From the NCBI RefSeq assembly GCF_001649575.2, contig NC_051432.1:25506583-25570582 (forward strand): a stretch of DNA of 64,000 nt, in the 5' to 3' direction. The position numbers and the translations under genes were made by a program. Below, in pieces: positions 35,479 to 55,433 of the stretch; position 1 is the stretch's first letter; every line of letters starts with the position of its first letter. The stretch comes from Kryptolebias marmoratus. Its lineage: Eukaryota; Chordata; Actinopteri; Cyprinodontiformes; Rivulidae. A model generated the notes under the pieces. That model was not told the origin of the DNA, ran no database searches, and saw only the letters and a list, made by a program, of their open reading frames with translations.

Positions 35479-38400
35479 TCAATGCAGCAGCTGCTGAGGG
35501 TGGATGTTAAACAGCAAGTCATCGTTCCCTCTGCGAATCTCAAGCAAAAGTGGCTGATCGCTCTGCAGCATGTCATACACGCCTGAAATGGTGTGGACCG
35601 GCTGTCCATTCAGCTTCAGTATAACGTCACCTGCCTTGATGCCTCCTCTGTTGATGAGAGAGAGGAGAACACTTGTTACACATGTTTATAAAGGGAGCCC
35701 TGATGCACATGAAGGGAAACACAAACCAACTTCATGCTGTAATACTACAAACCGTGTAGTAGCTCATCCTGAGTCAGCATTCCACTGTTGGTTTCCTGTT
35801 TCTATTTTTCCATGTGTTTGGACTCAAACTTCTACATACTTTGTGTTATTTTAATCATTTAAATATTAAAACCTTCAACTTCATTGAGAATAGTGTGAAA
35901 TGACTTTTGTTACTTGTAATGTTTATATATTTAAAAATATAGACGCATATTTACTAAAATTTTCCTCATTGAAATACATTGAGATCTCCTCAGTTCCTTC
36001 ATTGTTCTCTTTGAAATCTACTTCAGCAAATTCTAGTTTAGTCTTTTTATTTTCCATTCAGCTTTTAGCTATTGTGTTGGTATTTTTAGCTTTTACCTAC
36101 TGTTTTGATCATTTTAGCTTTTAGCTACTGTATTGTCTCTGAGATGGACTTTCAACCTGTCCAGGGTGTACCCTGCCTCTCACACAATGACCTCTGGAGA
36201 CAGGCGCCAGCTCCCCCCTCAACCCCACCCCTTCTTTAAAACAATACCTGAAATTTTAAAATCTATGGAAAGAATAACATAACGAACAAGATCAAAACAT
36301 TAATGAAGAAATAAGAATATAAAAACTAAATATAAAACCAAACATAAAACAAGAACAAAAACAGAATTTGCATGCATGTGTATAAATCTGTGTGTGTGTG
36401 TGTGTGTGTGAAAGCATACCTCTCTGCTGGAGTGTTAGGTATGACCTGTTGCACAAAAACTCCACTGCTGACGTCAGGAAAGTCTGGATTCTGATGCTTC
36501 AGTTCTGCTATTAAACTTAAACACATAGAAGCCCCATTAACCCTGCTGGTTGGACAAACTGATCCCAGACAGCAGGAAGTAATCAGACAGCCTGTCTGCC
36601 TGTCTGATTACACAGAATCTGATGCATGGGTGCAGACGTTTTAACTCACGCTCTGGTGACTGTGATCATCCTGATGCCTATAAAATATCTCTTCACTTGT
36701 GATAACTCTGAAAGAAACACAAAAGCAGAAGGTGAGTCTCAAACAAGGCTTGAAGTAATCAGAATACGCTCCTCAGCAGCTCTCACCTGCATCCGACTGC
36801 GGATCCTCCATCCGTCTCCTCTGCAATCTGAGCTTTTCTGTCCCAACAGCAGCAGCCAGGATAAAAATAAGTGAGAAACAAAAAGGTGTATGATTGAATC
36901 AGAAGTGTTGTTTGAAAAGAATTAGTCCCCCTGTTCAGTCTAAGATCCCCACCTTCACTGTGTTTGGCCTGTGAGTCTGTGAGGAAACGGCTGATCCTGT
37001 CTGAAGGGATGGCGAAGGAGATCCCTGCTGTCACTTTCAGAGTGTTGATGCCTATGACCTCACCATCCTGGGAGGAAACACAAGTCTTACACACTGTCTC
37101 ACACTCACAACATGAAATTATGATTGTCCCAAACATTTGGGCCCAACTAGAAGCTGTGGGGGAGGGTTGAGTGTGAAATAAAGTTAGAGGCTTTTTAATT
37201 AAAGACTGAAGCACATGGCATCACTGAAATTACAGAAGTTTTACACGAGCTCACAAGTTTTTTGGAATTGGAGTTGTATTTTTGCCTCATTTGACCAAAA
37301 ACTCTACAACGACCATCATAAAGACAAAACTTACCAAGTTAACGAGAGGTCCTCCAGAATTACCATACTTGGAGCCAATATGAAAGACAAATCACAAGAA
37401 ATATCTTAACTAACATTACTATATGGAAGTACTGTGTCTGTTCATGTGTTTGTGTTCACATTGATGATGGCATCAGTCTGGATGTAGTCCATGTCAGAGT
37501 CCCTGATGCCCAGCTCTTTGCCGTCTCTCTGCGCGGTGCTGACGATGCCGGTGGTCACGGTGTTCTGCAGGGCGAACGGGCTGCCGATGGCAACTACAAA
37601 CTCTCCTGGTCTGAGATCAGCTGAAGGGCCCAAAGAAAGCACGTGAAGCTTCTTCTGCTCGCACGTGGACGGACAAAGATACAAACACAGAGATGGACAC
37701 ATGCGCGTGTCAGATCAATACACTGTGGACAAGTGCTGAGAAAAGAGCAGAAAGAATGAAGCAGGGAAGAGGAGGAGGAAGAGTTTAAAGCTTACAGAGT
37801 AGTCCAAGTATTTGAGATGTGAGTGTGAGAAGACACACATCAGTGCTGCGGCTGTGAGTCACAGAGTCAGTGTTTATAAAAGTATTTCCACTAGACTTCT
37901 GAATGTCTCGCAAGAAGCTGTTAAATCTTGGCACAAAAACACGTCAGGAGGTTTTTCATTTGTTCATTTAGGAGCCGCAGAGGAAGGAAAAAGTGAGATT
38001 TTCAAAATAAAAGCCTATGATTTTTACCTGGGGATTGATCTTAACGGTGGCGATGTCCGCCTTCCTGTCGACGTCTCTGACCATGGCCTCGTAAGCGTCG
38101 CCGTCGTGGAGCTGAACGCGCAGCTGTGGCCTCCCGGTCACCGTGGCGGCCGTGGTTACCACGTGAGCGTTGGTCACTATCACACCCGAGTGGGTCACAA
38201 TGAAACCAGAGCCGCTGGACAGGCGCATGTGGCGACCAAACAGAGGATGCCTGGGGAGGGGAAAGAAAACTTATTTTCAGGGACTGTTTGAACCAGGTGA
38301 GACAAATTATACCGGCTACATTCGAAACACAGCAGCAGATTTTTCTATATGGAGCTTTTTTTTTTTTTTAAACATCAAACTTCACGCTCGATGTTTCACG

Positions 38401-39752
38401 CAGTACACACTCACACATTCCACACCTCACAAACAGCTCGATGTGGACGACGGCAGGCACGATTTTCTCCACGACATCAGCGATGAAATTGAACTTGTAG
38501 CGAGGGCTGCTGGGATGGAGCAGGGACTGACCTGCTGACAGGAAAAACCAGCTGCATTAATACACAAAACTCAATTATTCAGTCAAGACTGTAAAAATAG
38601 CTGAAGACCTGCAGTCGTCCTTAAAATGTTTGAGGGTGGGGACGGACTTAGCTTAGCTGAACACAATATTTCACACTTTGAAACAGAGAAATCCTCAATA
38701 TATTTGAATCAATTGCTTATTATGAAGTTAGGCCAGAAAAGCCACATTATTATAACATTGCTTGAGGCTTTTTTTTTTTTTTTTTGGAAAAGAGGTCAGG
38801 TGTCAAACTGACCTGAATGCAGTCCTGACCTCTCACCTACTGCATATATTTGTCAGATTGTAAAGTTAAATATAGAGCCTTAATTCAAGCAAGAATCAAC
38901 AAATATTTTCCATAAGAATACACAAAATGTTATTTAAACATTAAAGGACTTGTAGCAACTTTTGTGAAGTCAGCAAATCAGCATCCATATATATTTTATA
39001 CTGAGTTAGATTTAAGATTTCAAATATATTTGCACATCATTGTTGTTAGTTACATTTCAACATCCAAACTTGTTTTTGGAAATTAAAGGAATATGTTTGT
39101 ATTAAATCTAGATCTTTCCATTGATCACATCCATTTCCAGTTTCTACAATTTTACTATAAGTTGAATAAAAAGTTATTCCAAACTAATGTAACTAATAAT
39201 AAAAGTAGAAAACTAGAAGTTAGGATGCATTTTTAGCATTTACCTAATTGTTACAATGAAGGATAACTAAATTAGAGTTGTTTAAGTCTAGCTTGTCTTA
39301 CTCTCCTGTCCACAGGGAGTCCTACCTGCGCCTGGAAACGAGCACGCGCCTTTGTGCGCCTGGATCACCGCAGCTCTCCCCTTGTTCGCAGCTTTCCGGC
39401 TGGCTGCTTTCATCTTACACACGTTTCCGTAGGTTTTACCATCGCTGCCGCACACCTCGCGCCGCAGCGCGCACCGGCAGACCCCCCGGGAGCCTCGCCG
39501 CCTCCCCGCGGGCAGCAGCTCGCACTCCAGGCCGTCCCCGCACGGCAGGTCGTTCCTGCGGCCGCACGGGTCCCCCTCGCGCGGCGCGCACACCAGGCAG
39601 CAGTTACACCTGTCCGGGACGTACCCGCCGGGACAGCTGGGGCTCGGACACGAGCTCACGTCACACCGGGAGGCGCATTTGTCCGAGCGCGCGGCTAAGG
39701 CGAGGCCGTGCGTAAAAAGGAGGCACGCGGCTGCGCGCAGGAAGAAATGCAT
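35479..39752 (-). CDS. htra3: Serine protease HTRA3, complete, 9 coding exons, 473 aa
   Basis: Secreted HtrA-family serine protease known to degrade matrix proteins and dampen TGF-beta signalling. Exons: 39752-39326, 38531-38426, 38250-38028, 37654-37460, 37367-37335, 37067-36953, 36707-36650, 36515-36420, 35647-35479. The order is signal peptide (1-21), IGFBP domain (about 25-94, [16 protein letters not shown]), Kazal domain (about 94-137, [12 protein letters not shown]), trypsin-like domain and PDZ domain (about 385-473). The catalytic triad is His207 (TNAHVV), Asp243 (ADIATVKI) and Ser321 (YGNSGGPL); the serine sits alone in a 33-nt microexon. An in-frame ATG at 39812 would add 20 residues before the signal peptide; I prefer 39752. 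The C-terminus ends in [16 protein letters not shown], as in human HTRA3 rather than HTRA1, and synteny agrees. An ATTAAA at 35392-35397 is the nearest poly(A)-like signal. An optional 51-nt exon may lie in intron 6. Confidence 0.96.
36134..36215 (+). mobile_element. SINE 3' fragment in HTRA3 intron 8
   Basis: 'acctgtccagggtgtaccct', 'tctcacacaatgacc' and 'caggcgccagctccc' match the 3' part of the SINE at 56117-56478. Confidence 0.7.
36389..36410. repeat. (TG)n microsatellite
   Basis: About 11 TG units in HTRA3 intron 8, near the exon 8 donor. Confidence 0.95.
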
Positions 39753-39900
39753 TATCGGATAACCTCGGAGCCCAGACTGCTGCTCGGCCCGCTGCTTGGC
39801 CCGCGCGCTCATAAAGACGCACCAGATGAGTCAGGAGCTGCAGGTTCGGCAGGTTCGAGGCTTCGGGTCTGTTTAGACTGAACGCAGCCGCGCCGGGATG
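39300..39900 (-). promoter_or_regulatory. CpG-rich first exon and promoter region of HTRA3, with an AP-1 site
   Basis: Dense CG dinucleotides cover the first coding exon and the bases upstream, in sharp contrast to the AT-rich surroundings. This is typical of a CpG-island promoter. A perfect AP-1 site, TGAGTCA, lies at 39827-39833, just upstream of the first ATG. The transcription start cannot be placed from sequence alone. Confidence 0.6.
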
Positions 39901-41976
39901 TGTTTACTGTGCGGCGACTTCTTGGCTTCTAGTTCTGAGAGAAACTCATCAAACTGAGCCGACATCGAGCGCCATCTAGCGGAAACAGAAACACACAACA
40001 GTCAGATGGGAAGCCTCGCAAACTCTGGACATAAACTTGTATTTTTAAAGATCCAGATGATTACAAAACAAATGGATCAAATTTTAAGGAAATATGAAAA
40101 CAGTAAAATAACTGTCTAATACCACGCCTATGATGACAAATGTTAACATTTTCAAGTTCAATGAAAAGGAACCAGATTTCCTTTTTTATTCTAATTTTTA
40201 AAGATGTTTTGCTTCTCATCCAAGAAGCTTTCTGAATTTAAACTGAATGAACATAAAAAACACCAGCTGCTGCAGCGAAGCACTGGTGTTAGCCTTAGCC
40301 TTAACACTTGCTCCTCGTTAGTTTGTCATCAGCTGAAGTAGAAAGTCTTTAGACTTTTTGGCCTCTTTTCAACATCACCAAGGCAGAATGTATTTGTTTA
40401 CATTCCTGCTGCATCTGTGCAACAAGACAACTGAACAGTGCGAGTACGGAGGCAAGGAGAGGCATTTAGCTACTGTATGTCATTCTGGACTATAGCTTTT
40501 AAACACACATTTAATAGATTTAAATTACTTTTCCTTGAAATGCTAAAAAATGTTACCTGACAAATGAAGAAGAAATCTGAAATGTTGTTTTGGGATGTTT
40601 GGTTGTTTGGCTGAAAGCTCATGGGTTTATAAAAAGTCTCAAAATGAACTTTTTACAGGATTCAGCAAGACTTTCAGATAATACAAATCAGGAAAACAGC
40701 AACCTGTTACCCTAAATACATCAAGTTTTTTTTTTCCCAGTTTTGTCTCATTATGATGCCGACATACACCACTGTGTATTTAAAAGTACAGTATTTACGA
40801 GATAGTTTTGCTCTAAATTTCTCTTTAAAAAGTTAAGTCTGTCCACATTTAAACTCTTTACAGCCAAAAAACAAAAAATAATCAAATCTAATTTCTCAAA
40901 TTTTATTATTTTTATTCAGTTAAATATACAACTTCTGTTATACAATCACTGAGTTGGAATAAAAATGTCAAAATTCATACATAAGAAAAGAACATCATCG
41001 AGCAAAGAGTGAAATTTATTCTCAATTGTTTTTCCCTCTTTATAGAATATTTTATAAAGGGGGGCTTCAATCCCCCACACCACAAGGTTCAAGAGAAAGC
41101 TGCCAGCAGTTCAATACATTTCAAACAACAAATACATTCATTGTTCTAAGAAGTCTGGTTCTGACAGCCTTCTCTTGTAGTGAAATGTTTCAGAGTAAGA
41201 ATTTGTGTAGAAACCGTAAACAGATTACATTCAAGCAACATGTACCCTCCTACCCGAGTCGTCCTCCTCCAAATTCAAGTTTTAACAATATTCTTTGCTT
41301 GAGGCTTTTCATTACTCCTTCAACAAATCCATTTGGCAGTTCGGACATCTGAAGACACTGTTTGTTAACATGTGGAAACTAAAAGTGGGTGAAAGGTGGT
41401 TCGAGCCATTCCTGTGGGACTACATAAACACTTTCAGCTGTACAAGCGTGCATTTAGGTCAAAAAGTCTTCTTACAAGGCAAAAGTCCAGGATTTTAGGG
41501 CTTTTTTTCTCCAGATGAGGTCCAGTTACAAACTGCAGAATGATCCCCATCTGTGGCACGTACGTGTCGTTTCTCTGAGCCACTGAAAGACCATGCAGGA
41601 AACTTCACATGGTATTTTGAGTGAATTAAAAAAAAAAAGGAAAATCTAAACAATAAACAAAGCTTATTATTTCATCAGGTCACCATAGTAACCACAAACA
41701 GCCCAAGGGTCCTCCTAAGATAAAGACAGTGGTAGGCTAACACCCTCAGCTTCCGCTTTTCTCACAAAATGAGAAATCCCTTTTGACTAAATTCTTCTTA
41801 AACATCTTCCCATCCTTCTTTCTGTTGATTGCTTCTTTCCTTCCTCATAAGAACATGTCTGCCCTGTTTTCAGTGGGATATTTTACCTTCTTACTCATGT
41901 TTAAGGACTGCCTTCGTAACAAAAAACTAACGGTTTCAGAATTTTCTCCTTAGCTTCCCTCCCCGGGTTCCTCACA
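39813..41976. other. HTRA3-PI4K2B intergenic region
   Basis: Contains the HTRA3 promoter at its left end and the probable PI4K2B 3' UTR on the right (41021-41976). No gene in 39900-41000; only AT-rich sequence. Confidence 0.75.
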
Positions 41977-49858
<7,882 letters not shown>

Positions 49859-50037
49859 TTTGTCGCTCCTTAAATGTGTGCTCAGTTGACGAAATTTCCC
49901 CCTCAAACTGTCAATCGTTCATTTTAAAGAGACGTTCATATTTACAGGGTGACATAAACCCAAAGTAAATTGTTCGAAAGCCGCTGCTTTCGCTTGTGCG
50001 TCCACATAATCCGGCCTCCTGCTTCCTATGTACTCCC

Positions 50038-50049
50038 TGCGCATGCGCA
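50038..50049. promoter_or_regulatory. NRF-1 site upstream of PI4K2B
   Basis: TGCGCATGCGCA is a perfect palindrome matching the NRF-1 consensus. It lies about 180 bases upstream of the PI4K2B start in a CpG-richer stretch (about 49500-50100). An ETS-like GCTTCC lies about 15 bases further upstream. This combination is typical of housekeeping promoters with no TATA box. Binding is inferred. Confidence 0.65.
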
Positions 50050-53000
50050 ACACCGAACACTGCGGTGAGCTGTTGCCTTCAGGTGCTGCTCGGAAAGCCC
50101 GAACCAGGAATTTAAACACGTAAGCAATCTCTTCATATATATTCATACAAATATATTCATTCATAAGTACATCTGAAAAAGAAAAAGAGTTTTAACATAT
50201 TTATTATTCTGGCTTTTTGTGCTACCTGTACCCCTAACAGTTTTTTTAAAATTCCTCTCATTTACAAATAAGCATGTAGATAAAGAAGTTGTTTCTTCGT
50301 ACGCCGTCAGCTTCTTTCTTTGTGGTTCTAAATATTTATTCAAATTCAACTAAATATCATTTTTCATTATATTACTTAAAAGTCAGAAATGTGTTACATT
50401 AACATACTGTAGCTGTGCCATTAGTACAGCCTACTTTGCGAACATGTTTGCTGATGCCTTCACTGACCATCCATTCAGGTTAAAACTCATATTCCGACAA
50501 AATGTGTGAGTATTTTTTATTGCCAGCAGATGGCAACAGCGATACACCAATGAAACAAACTGCCAAGCGATACATTTAATACTTATCACCCAAAAATATT
50601 GTGTGCGTTTAACGTTAAAAGTAAATTAACCTTTCTTCCTTTTTGTCATGTCAGCTCTAAATCAAGCAGTGTAAAGGTTGCTAGCATAGTCTCTAATAAA
50701 GTCCACAAAACAAGTCAAATATGTCCATATAAATACAAATCAATAAATGATACACACATAATATCAAATATTTATAAAAGAAGCAATTCTCTACATCCAC
50801 CCAGTGTTGGTATGGTCTTGGTCTCTTTGGTTCTGTGTTTGATGTTACGATCAACATGAAAAGGGATAACATGACAGTAAATTTAAACCTAATAATTTGA
50901 TCATGGATTTACACAATGGCCAGTGAAAGGAATTACAACATGGGGAGCTGTGGTGCAGGGAGGAAAACTGAAAAGTTATTTCAGTTTTCAGAAAGGAAAT
51001 TGGAGTTAAATTTGTCTTGGACAGTCATGAATTCTTAATACAGACAGCTTTCCAAGTTGGAGAAAATGTGAAATTACTAATGTCAACCATAGCCATAGAT
51101 TTAGGATATTTTTAGATATGAAACCCTTTTGGAATAAAATAAGGAGTAGATTAAGAAGGGTTCTGGGATGTGATTTTCCTCAGGTTGTTGTTGTATTGTA
51201 TCTTGGTAAGTCCTCAGATGATCTACAGTAAAGGAAATGGAAGCAGACAGACCCGCCAACTTTGAATGAACGAATCCAGATAGTTGTTGAACTTTATTTG
51301 ATGGAACAGCTGACACAAGGTTGTAGGAAATGGACAAAATATAAGGACAGCCAGCAGCACTGAGGCTTCATTGATAATAAACTGGGACACTTGTGAGCTT
51401 GAGTCAAAATAGTTCTCATGATAAGCTCAATTTAGTTTTTATAATAATTTTTTTGTTGTTGGAAACAACTAAATACAGGTATATAATAAAGATTGACTTG
51501 ACAACATTTTTTAATAAATAACCTTCTTTTTTCTGTCTATGGATTCTGCGAGAAGTCCTCAATCACCCATTGGTCTCTCTTGGATTACACTCTCCCTCAT
51601 CTCTGAGCCCATTTTACACACACAGTCAGGGGCAGACATTCAAAGCTACTTCTAATGTCTTTATATTTTACTACCAAGCAGTCAAGTGTTTTAATTTTTG
51701 TTTTATGTAATTTCACAATGGCCTTGATCAATAGCTCTCCAGTCTTTTGTGGCGGGTGTTGCAAACTTGGACAATGATTACTCTTTAATGTTTTAGTCTG
51801 GTCGTTTTACCTAACAGTGGGTCTGAATCACACCAAACATTATGACCTGAGAGACTAGAGGAGAAAAAACACCAAGTGTATTAATGAGGCCTGCATTCTG
51901 GAGGTTGTTGTGTTCTTTCAGGTGTTTTGCAGAACAATCATTGCACACAGCTGCAGAAATGCAAAGCCATTCTTGTTCATTCACCTGTGCTTTAACTGCG
52001 TTTCAAGTCAAAATGTCTACAGGTGAATAAGCCTGTTTTTAGAAGAACAGGTTTTCTGTTTGTTAAGCTTCTTAACTCTGAGCTATGAATCATTCAAACA
52101 TAAAAAAGGCACCTAAACTCAAGGGATGAGTGTATAAATAACACACAACTTAGCATATACCCAATTTTAGATTGCATTGTTTGGCACTTGTATGTAATTA
52201 ACTGGTTACAAACATGCAATATATTCCATTTTGTTTAAATGCATCTGTGAAACGCTCCAAAGATGCAAGCATTTACATTTTTCAAGAGGTATTAGCCATT
52301 GACATGGCAGTTTTGTTTTTTTTAGATACCAAAAATGGATAAAAAAAAAACAAATTGTGCATTTTAGTAACTTGATGCTTGGTCAAGTGCCTAAAAATAA
52401 AGTTTTAAACTGGGCCTTTGCTAAATTTTCTTCCTGAGTTTAAGTGCTGTTCTTACCTGAATGAGTCATATAGGTCAAAGTTAAGTGGTTTAAAAAAACA
52501 CTGCTTTAAACATGGTCAGTTTGAAAGACTGCCTGAAAATGAGTAAAAAATGCAGCCAGCGTTCAAGGGGAAACTTTCTAAAAACATTTCTAAAGTCTGG
52601 AGAACTATTGCCCAGGAGCACTTTAAAGAGCTACAAGAAAAGCTGGCTCATTGAAAGCAAAGATATGTGGGGCTGGCTGAAGACTTTTACTCAGTCCTTC
52701 CACAACCACTCGTCTCTTTAATGAGACAGGTTAGAAACCCATGCAAATGAGCAGTCAGCCAGCTGATATCACAGCACTCATGTGATCAACGCAGAGGGTC
52801 AGGAGGTGAAGGAGACATGGGGAGAGGAGGAAGGAGGGAAATAGAGGAGGCGTGGTTGAAAGGGGTCTGAGGAGATGAGACAAAAATGGACAGGAGAGAC
52901 ACATGCATCTCACTGGTAGCTTTTTTTTTAAGACTAATCCCATTACCTCATTCACTTTGGCTGTTTTCTCTCTGCACGGCTTCTTTCTAGACCTTCTTCA

Positions 53001-53834
53001 TCTCTCATTTCTATACCCTCTTCTCCTTCAAGGATGAAAACCAGAAATATTACCGTTGTGATGCATGGCATTTGACAGGAGAGGACATCAGCATATCTAT
53101 TGCTCTGCACCTTAGCCACCACTGGGTGACAAGCCCCTGCAGCAGTCAAACGGATGCATGTGTGCGTGAGAGCGAGAGATGTGTCTTCTCTCACTGCAGC
53201 ACCCATTCCAGCAGATTCTGCTGGCAGAAGATGTGGTTTCCTCTGCCAGCAGCAACCACCCATATCCATCCCTGCTTCTTTCCTCCTCCTCTGCTCTTGG
53301 CTGCTTGATGAGGGAGAGCCCTGCAGCTCAAGTCATTTCTCATCTGCATGTGTGATATCTGTGATTAGAGTATTTGTTGGCGTTTGAGTGAATGCAACCC
53401 CCCACCCCCCAACCCCCATGTGTCCAAAAATGCCAGCATGCAGGGTAATGATGGTGAAGCCAAAAATTCCACCACAGATGCATTTGAGGTTTTCTACTGG
53501 AAGATTTAACTGTCCCTATTGTGTTCATTCCTTGCTCACTATTTTGGGGTTCTTGGCCTCATATATCTGGTTATAAATCCATGATAGTACTTACATCATC
53601 AGCTAATGCTATGATGGATCTTTTTATCAACTTTTTTTTTATGAACAGCACAAATTTAGATCTTCTGTCAGCTTTTTATTGCCTGTATTGATATGAGCTC
53701 ATGCAACTTGTTTTTAAATTAAAAAAAAAGAAAAATAGTTTATGGAATATCTTGACTACAAAAAATTTACAGATGAAACACAGACTATTGATTACAGATT
53801 AGTGTTTGTAAAAGTTTATCAAGGACATTTGTTT

Positions 53835-54255
53835 TAAAGGTACTCATAGCAAACTAAAAATAAAACATATAAATGGTTATCCTGAACTTTTATTGTTAGT
53901 AAGAGTTTACTCCAGTAGTTTTCCAGTCGTAATGATATGCTGTTCTGCTTTCAGCTGAATCCACTGAAAACCATGAGGAGGCTTGAGTCACATGATTACG
54001 GCTGTAGTTTGTGTAAGTAGACAAATATGGCACAATTGGACAATTGCACAATCTTGGAGAAGACTTTTAGGTAGAAATACAAGAATGGCTCTGCTGCTAA
54101 AGGCAAAAGAAAAGCAAAAGATACAGTAAGAATAAATATCAGGGATCAGTGGAGCTCCATTAATAAAGAGCTTCAAACACAATATTTGTTCACTCATTTT
54201 TGACATAAAGACACATTAATCATCAATATGAGAAAATATTGTGCAGATTTTGATT
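53835..54255 (+). repeat. Dispersed repeat with conserved 33-codon mini-exon, copy C (broken frame)
   Basis: Third copy: ATG at 54027 and GTAAGA at 54126, again exactly 33 codons, but codon 16 is TAG where copies A and B have TGG. Upstream it shares 'gaggcttgagtcacatga' with copy A. It is the most diverged of the three. Confidence 0.75.
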
Positions 54256-54853
54256 CTTTCTTGTCTATTGTTTTCTAACTTAGCAATGAGAACCTTTAAA
54301 ATCATTTCAATATGATCATATTTTGTGTTCTTGGTTTAAACTGACTATTATGATTTTATGAGCTAAAAATCTGCTTGATTACTATGACAGAATTATTGTC
54401 TAAAAACTGTAATAAAAAATCCAAGATTCAATTCAATTCAATTCAAATTCAAATTCAATAATACTTTATATATCCCAGATGGAAATGAAATAAGCTGTAT
54501 TCTAATTTCTTGAACAGATATAACTGCTGCTCCAACAGGACATTCATGACTGGATTGTTCCACATCCGTTCTCTGCTGGTCAGAATTTTGTGTTTCTTCT
54601 AAGTCTTCTATAGCATCTTTTATGTCAGGTTTCTGATTTCACTCCTCACAATCCTAGATTCTAGTGATTAAAAGTCTCGATAACAGCTTATGGTTGTGCT
54701 GCCACAGAATGAACTTTTCCAGAGCTGCAAGAACAGTCTTATATTTGATTGAACCAGTGTTGTGATCATTTGTGAGAATGCCAACAGGTCTGGTTCCCGT
54801 GGGGAAAATATACAGTTAGGGACAAAGTCCCACAAGTATTGCCCTGGAGTGTG

Positions 54854-54855
<2 letters not shown>

Positions 54856-54891
<36 letters not shown>
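54856..54891. repeat. (GT)n microsatellite
   Basis: About 18 GT units, uninterrupted. Confidence 0.95.
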
Positions 54892-54893
<2 letters not shown>

Positions 54894-55433
54894 ACTCAAA
54901 ACAAGGGTGTTGGAAAGGATTCAAAGTATGTTCTTCTGCTGAAGTCAATCTTTACACCTGATGTCTCACAGTCATTGCTAATGATCAGTCATTTTTGACA
55001 GGGAAAACCAAGGGTGAGACAAATAAAACACCCAAAATTTAATCAAAAATTAATTTATCCATTCAGATGTCTTGAGTGAACAAAGTCATGAAATCTCATA
55101 TAAATCAGATCAAACAAAATCACTTTTTTCAAGGAGAAAAAACATCTAAAATGATTACATTTGACTGGAACACAAGAAGAGAGTTAAAGAAACGAATGTT
55201 GACTTAAAAATTTGGTACCAATAATAGAAAGAACAAACAAACATGTGCATCAGGTGAACACCGCACATATAAAATGATTTAAATGTTTTCTTGACATCAG
55301 ATTTTAGTCCATTCTTATTTAATAATGTTATTACTATTTGACCTCAAAATTGCCTCTTTTAAATGTCAGCATTTTTCCCTTCTTGCTTAGTCTGGTTTCT
55401 GTGGTGAAGATGATGTTGAGCCATGGTGACATG

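Larger units (their letters stand above)
35648..36419 (-). other. HTRA3 intron 8
   Basis: Contains a SINE 3' fragment at about 36134-36215 and a (TG)n tract at 36389-36410 close to the exon 8 donor. No gene seen. Confidence 0.7.
49859..55433. other. PI4K2B-LIM gene intergenic region
   Basis: Contains the PI4K2B promoter (to about 50100), a C-run tract at 53398-53417, repeat copy C (53835-54255), an AATTC-rich short tandem with 'tactttatatatccc' (54421-54475) typical of a fish LINE end, and a (GT)n tract (54856-54891). No gene recognised. Confidence 0.65.

Noticed and set aside
39278..39715. Long plus-strand open frame over HTRA3 exon 1
   Set aside because: It is the antisense shadow of the GC-rich HTRA3 exon, which on minus encodes clear IGFBP and Kazal domains.
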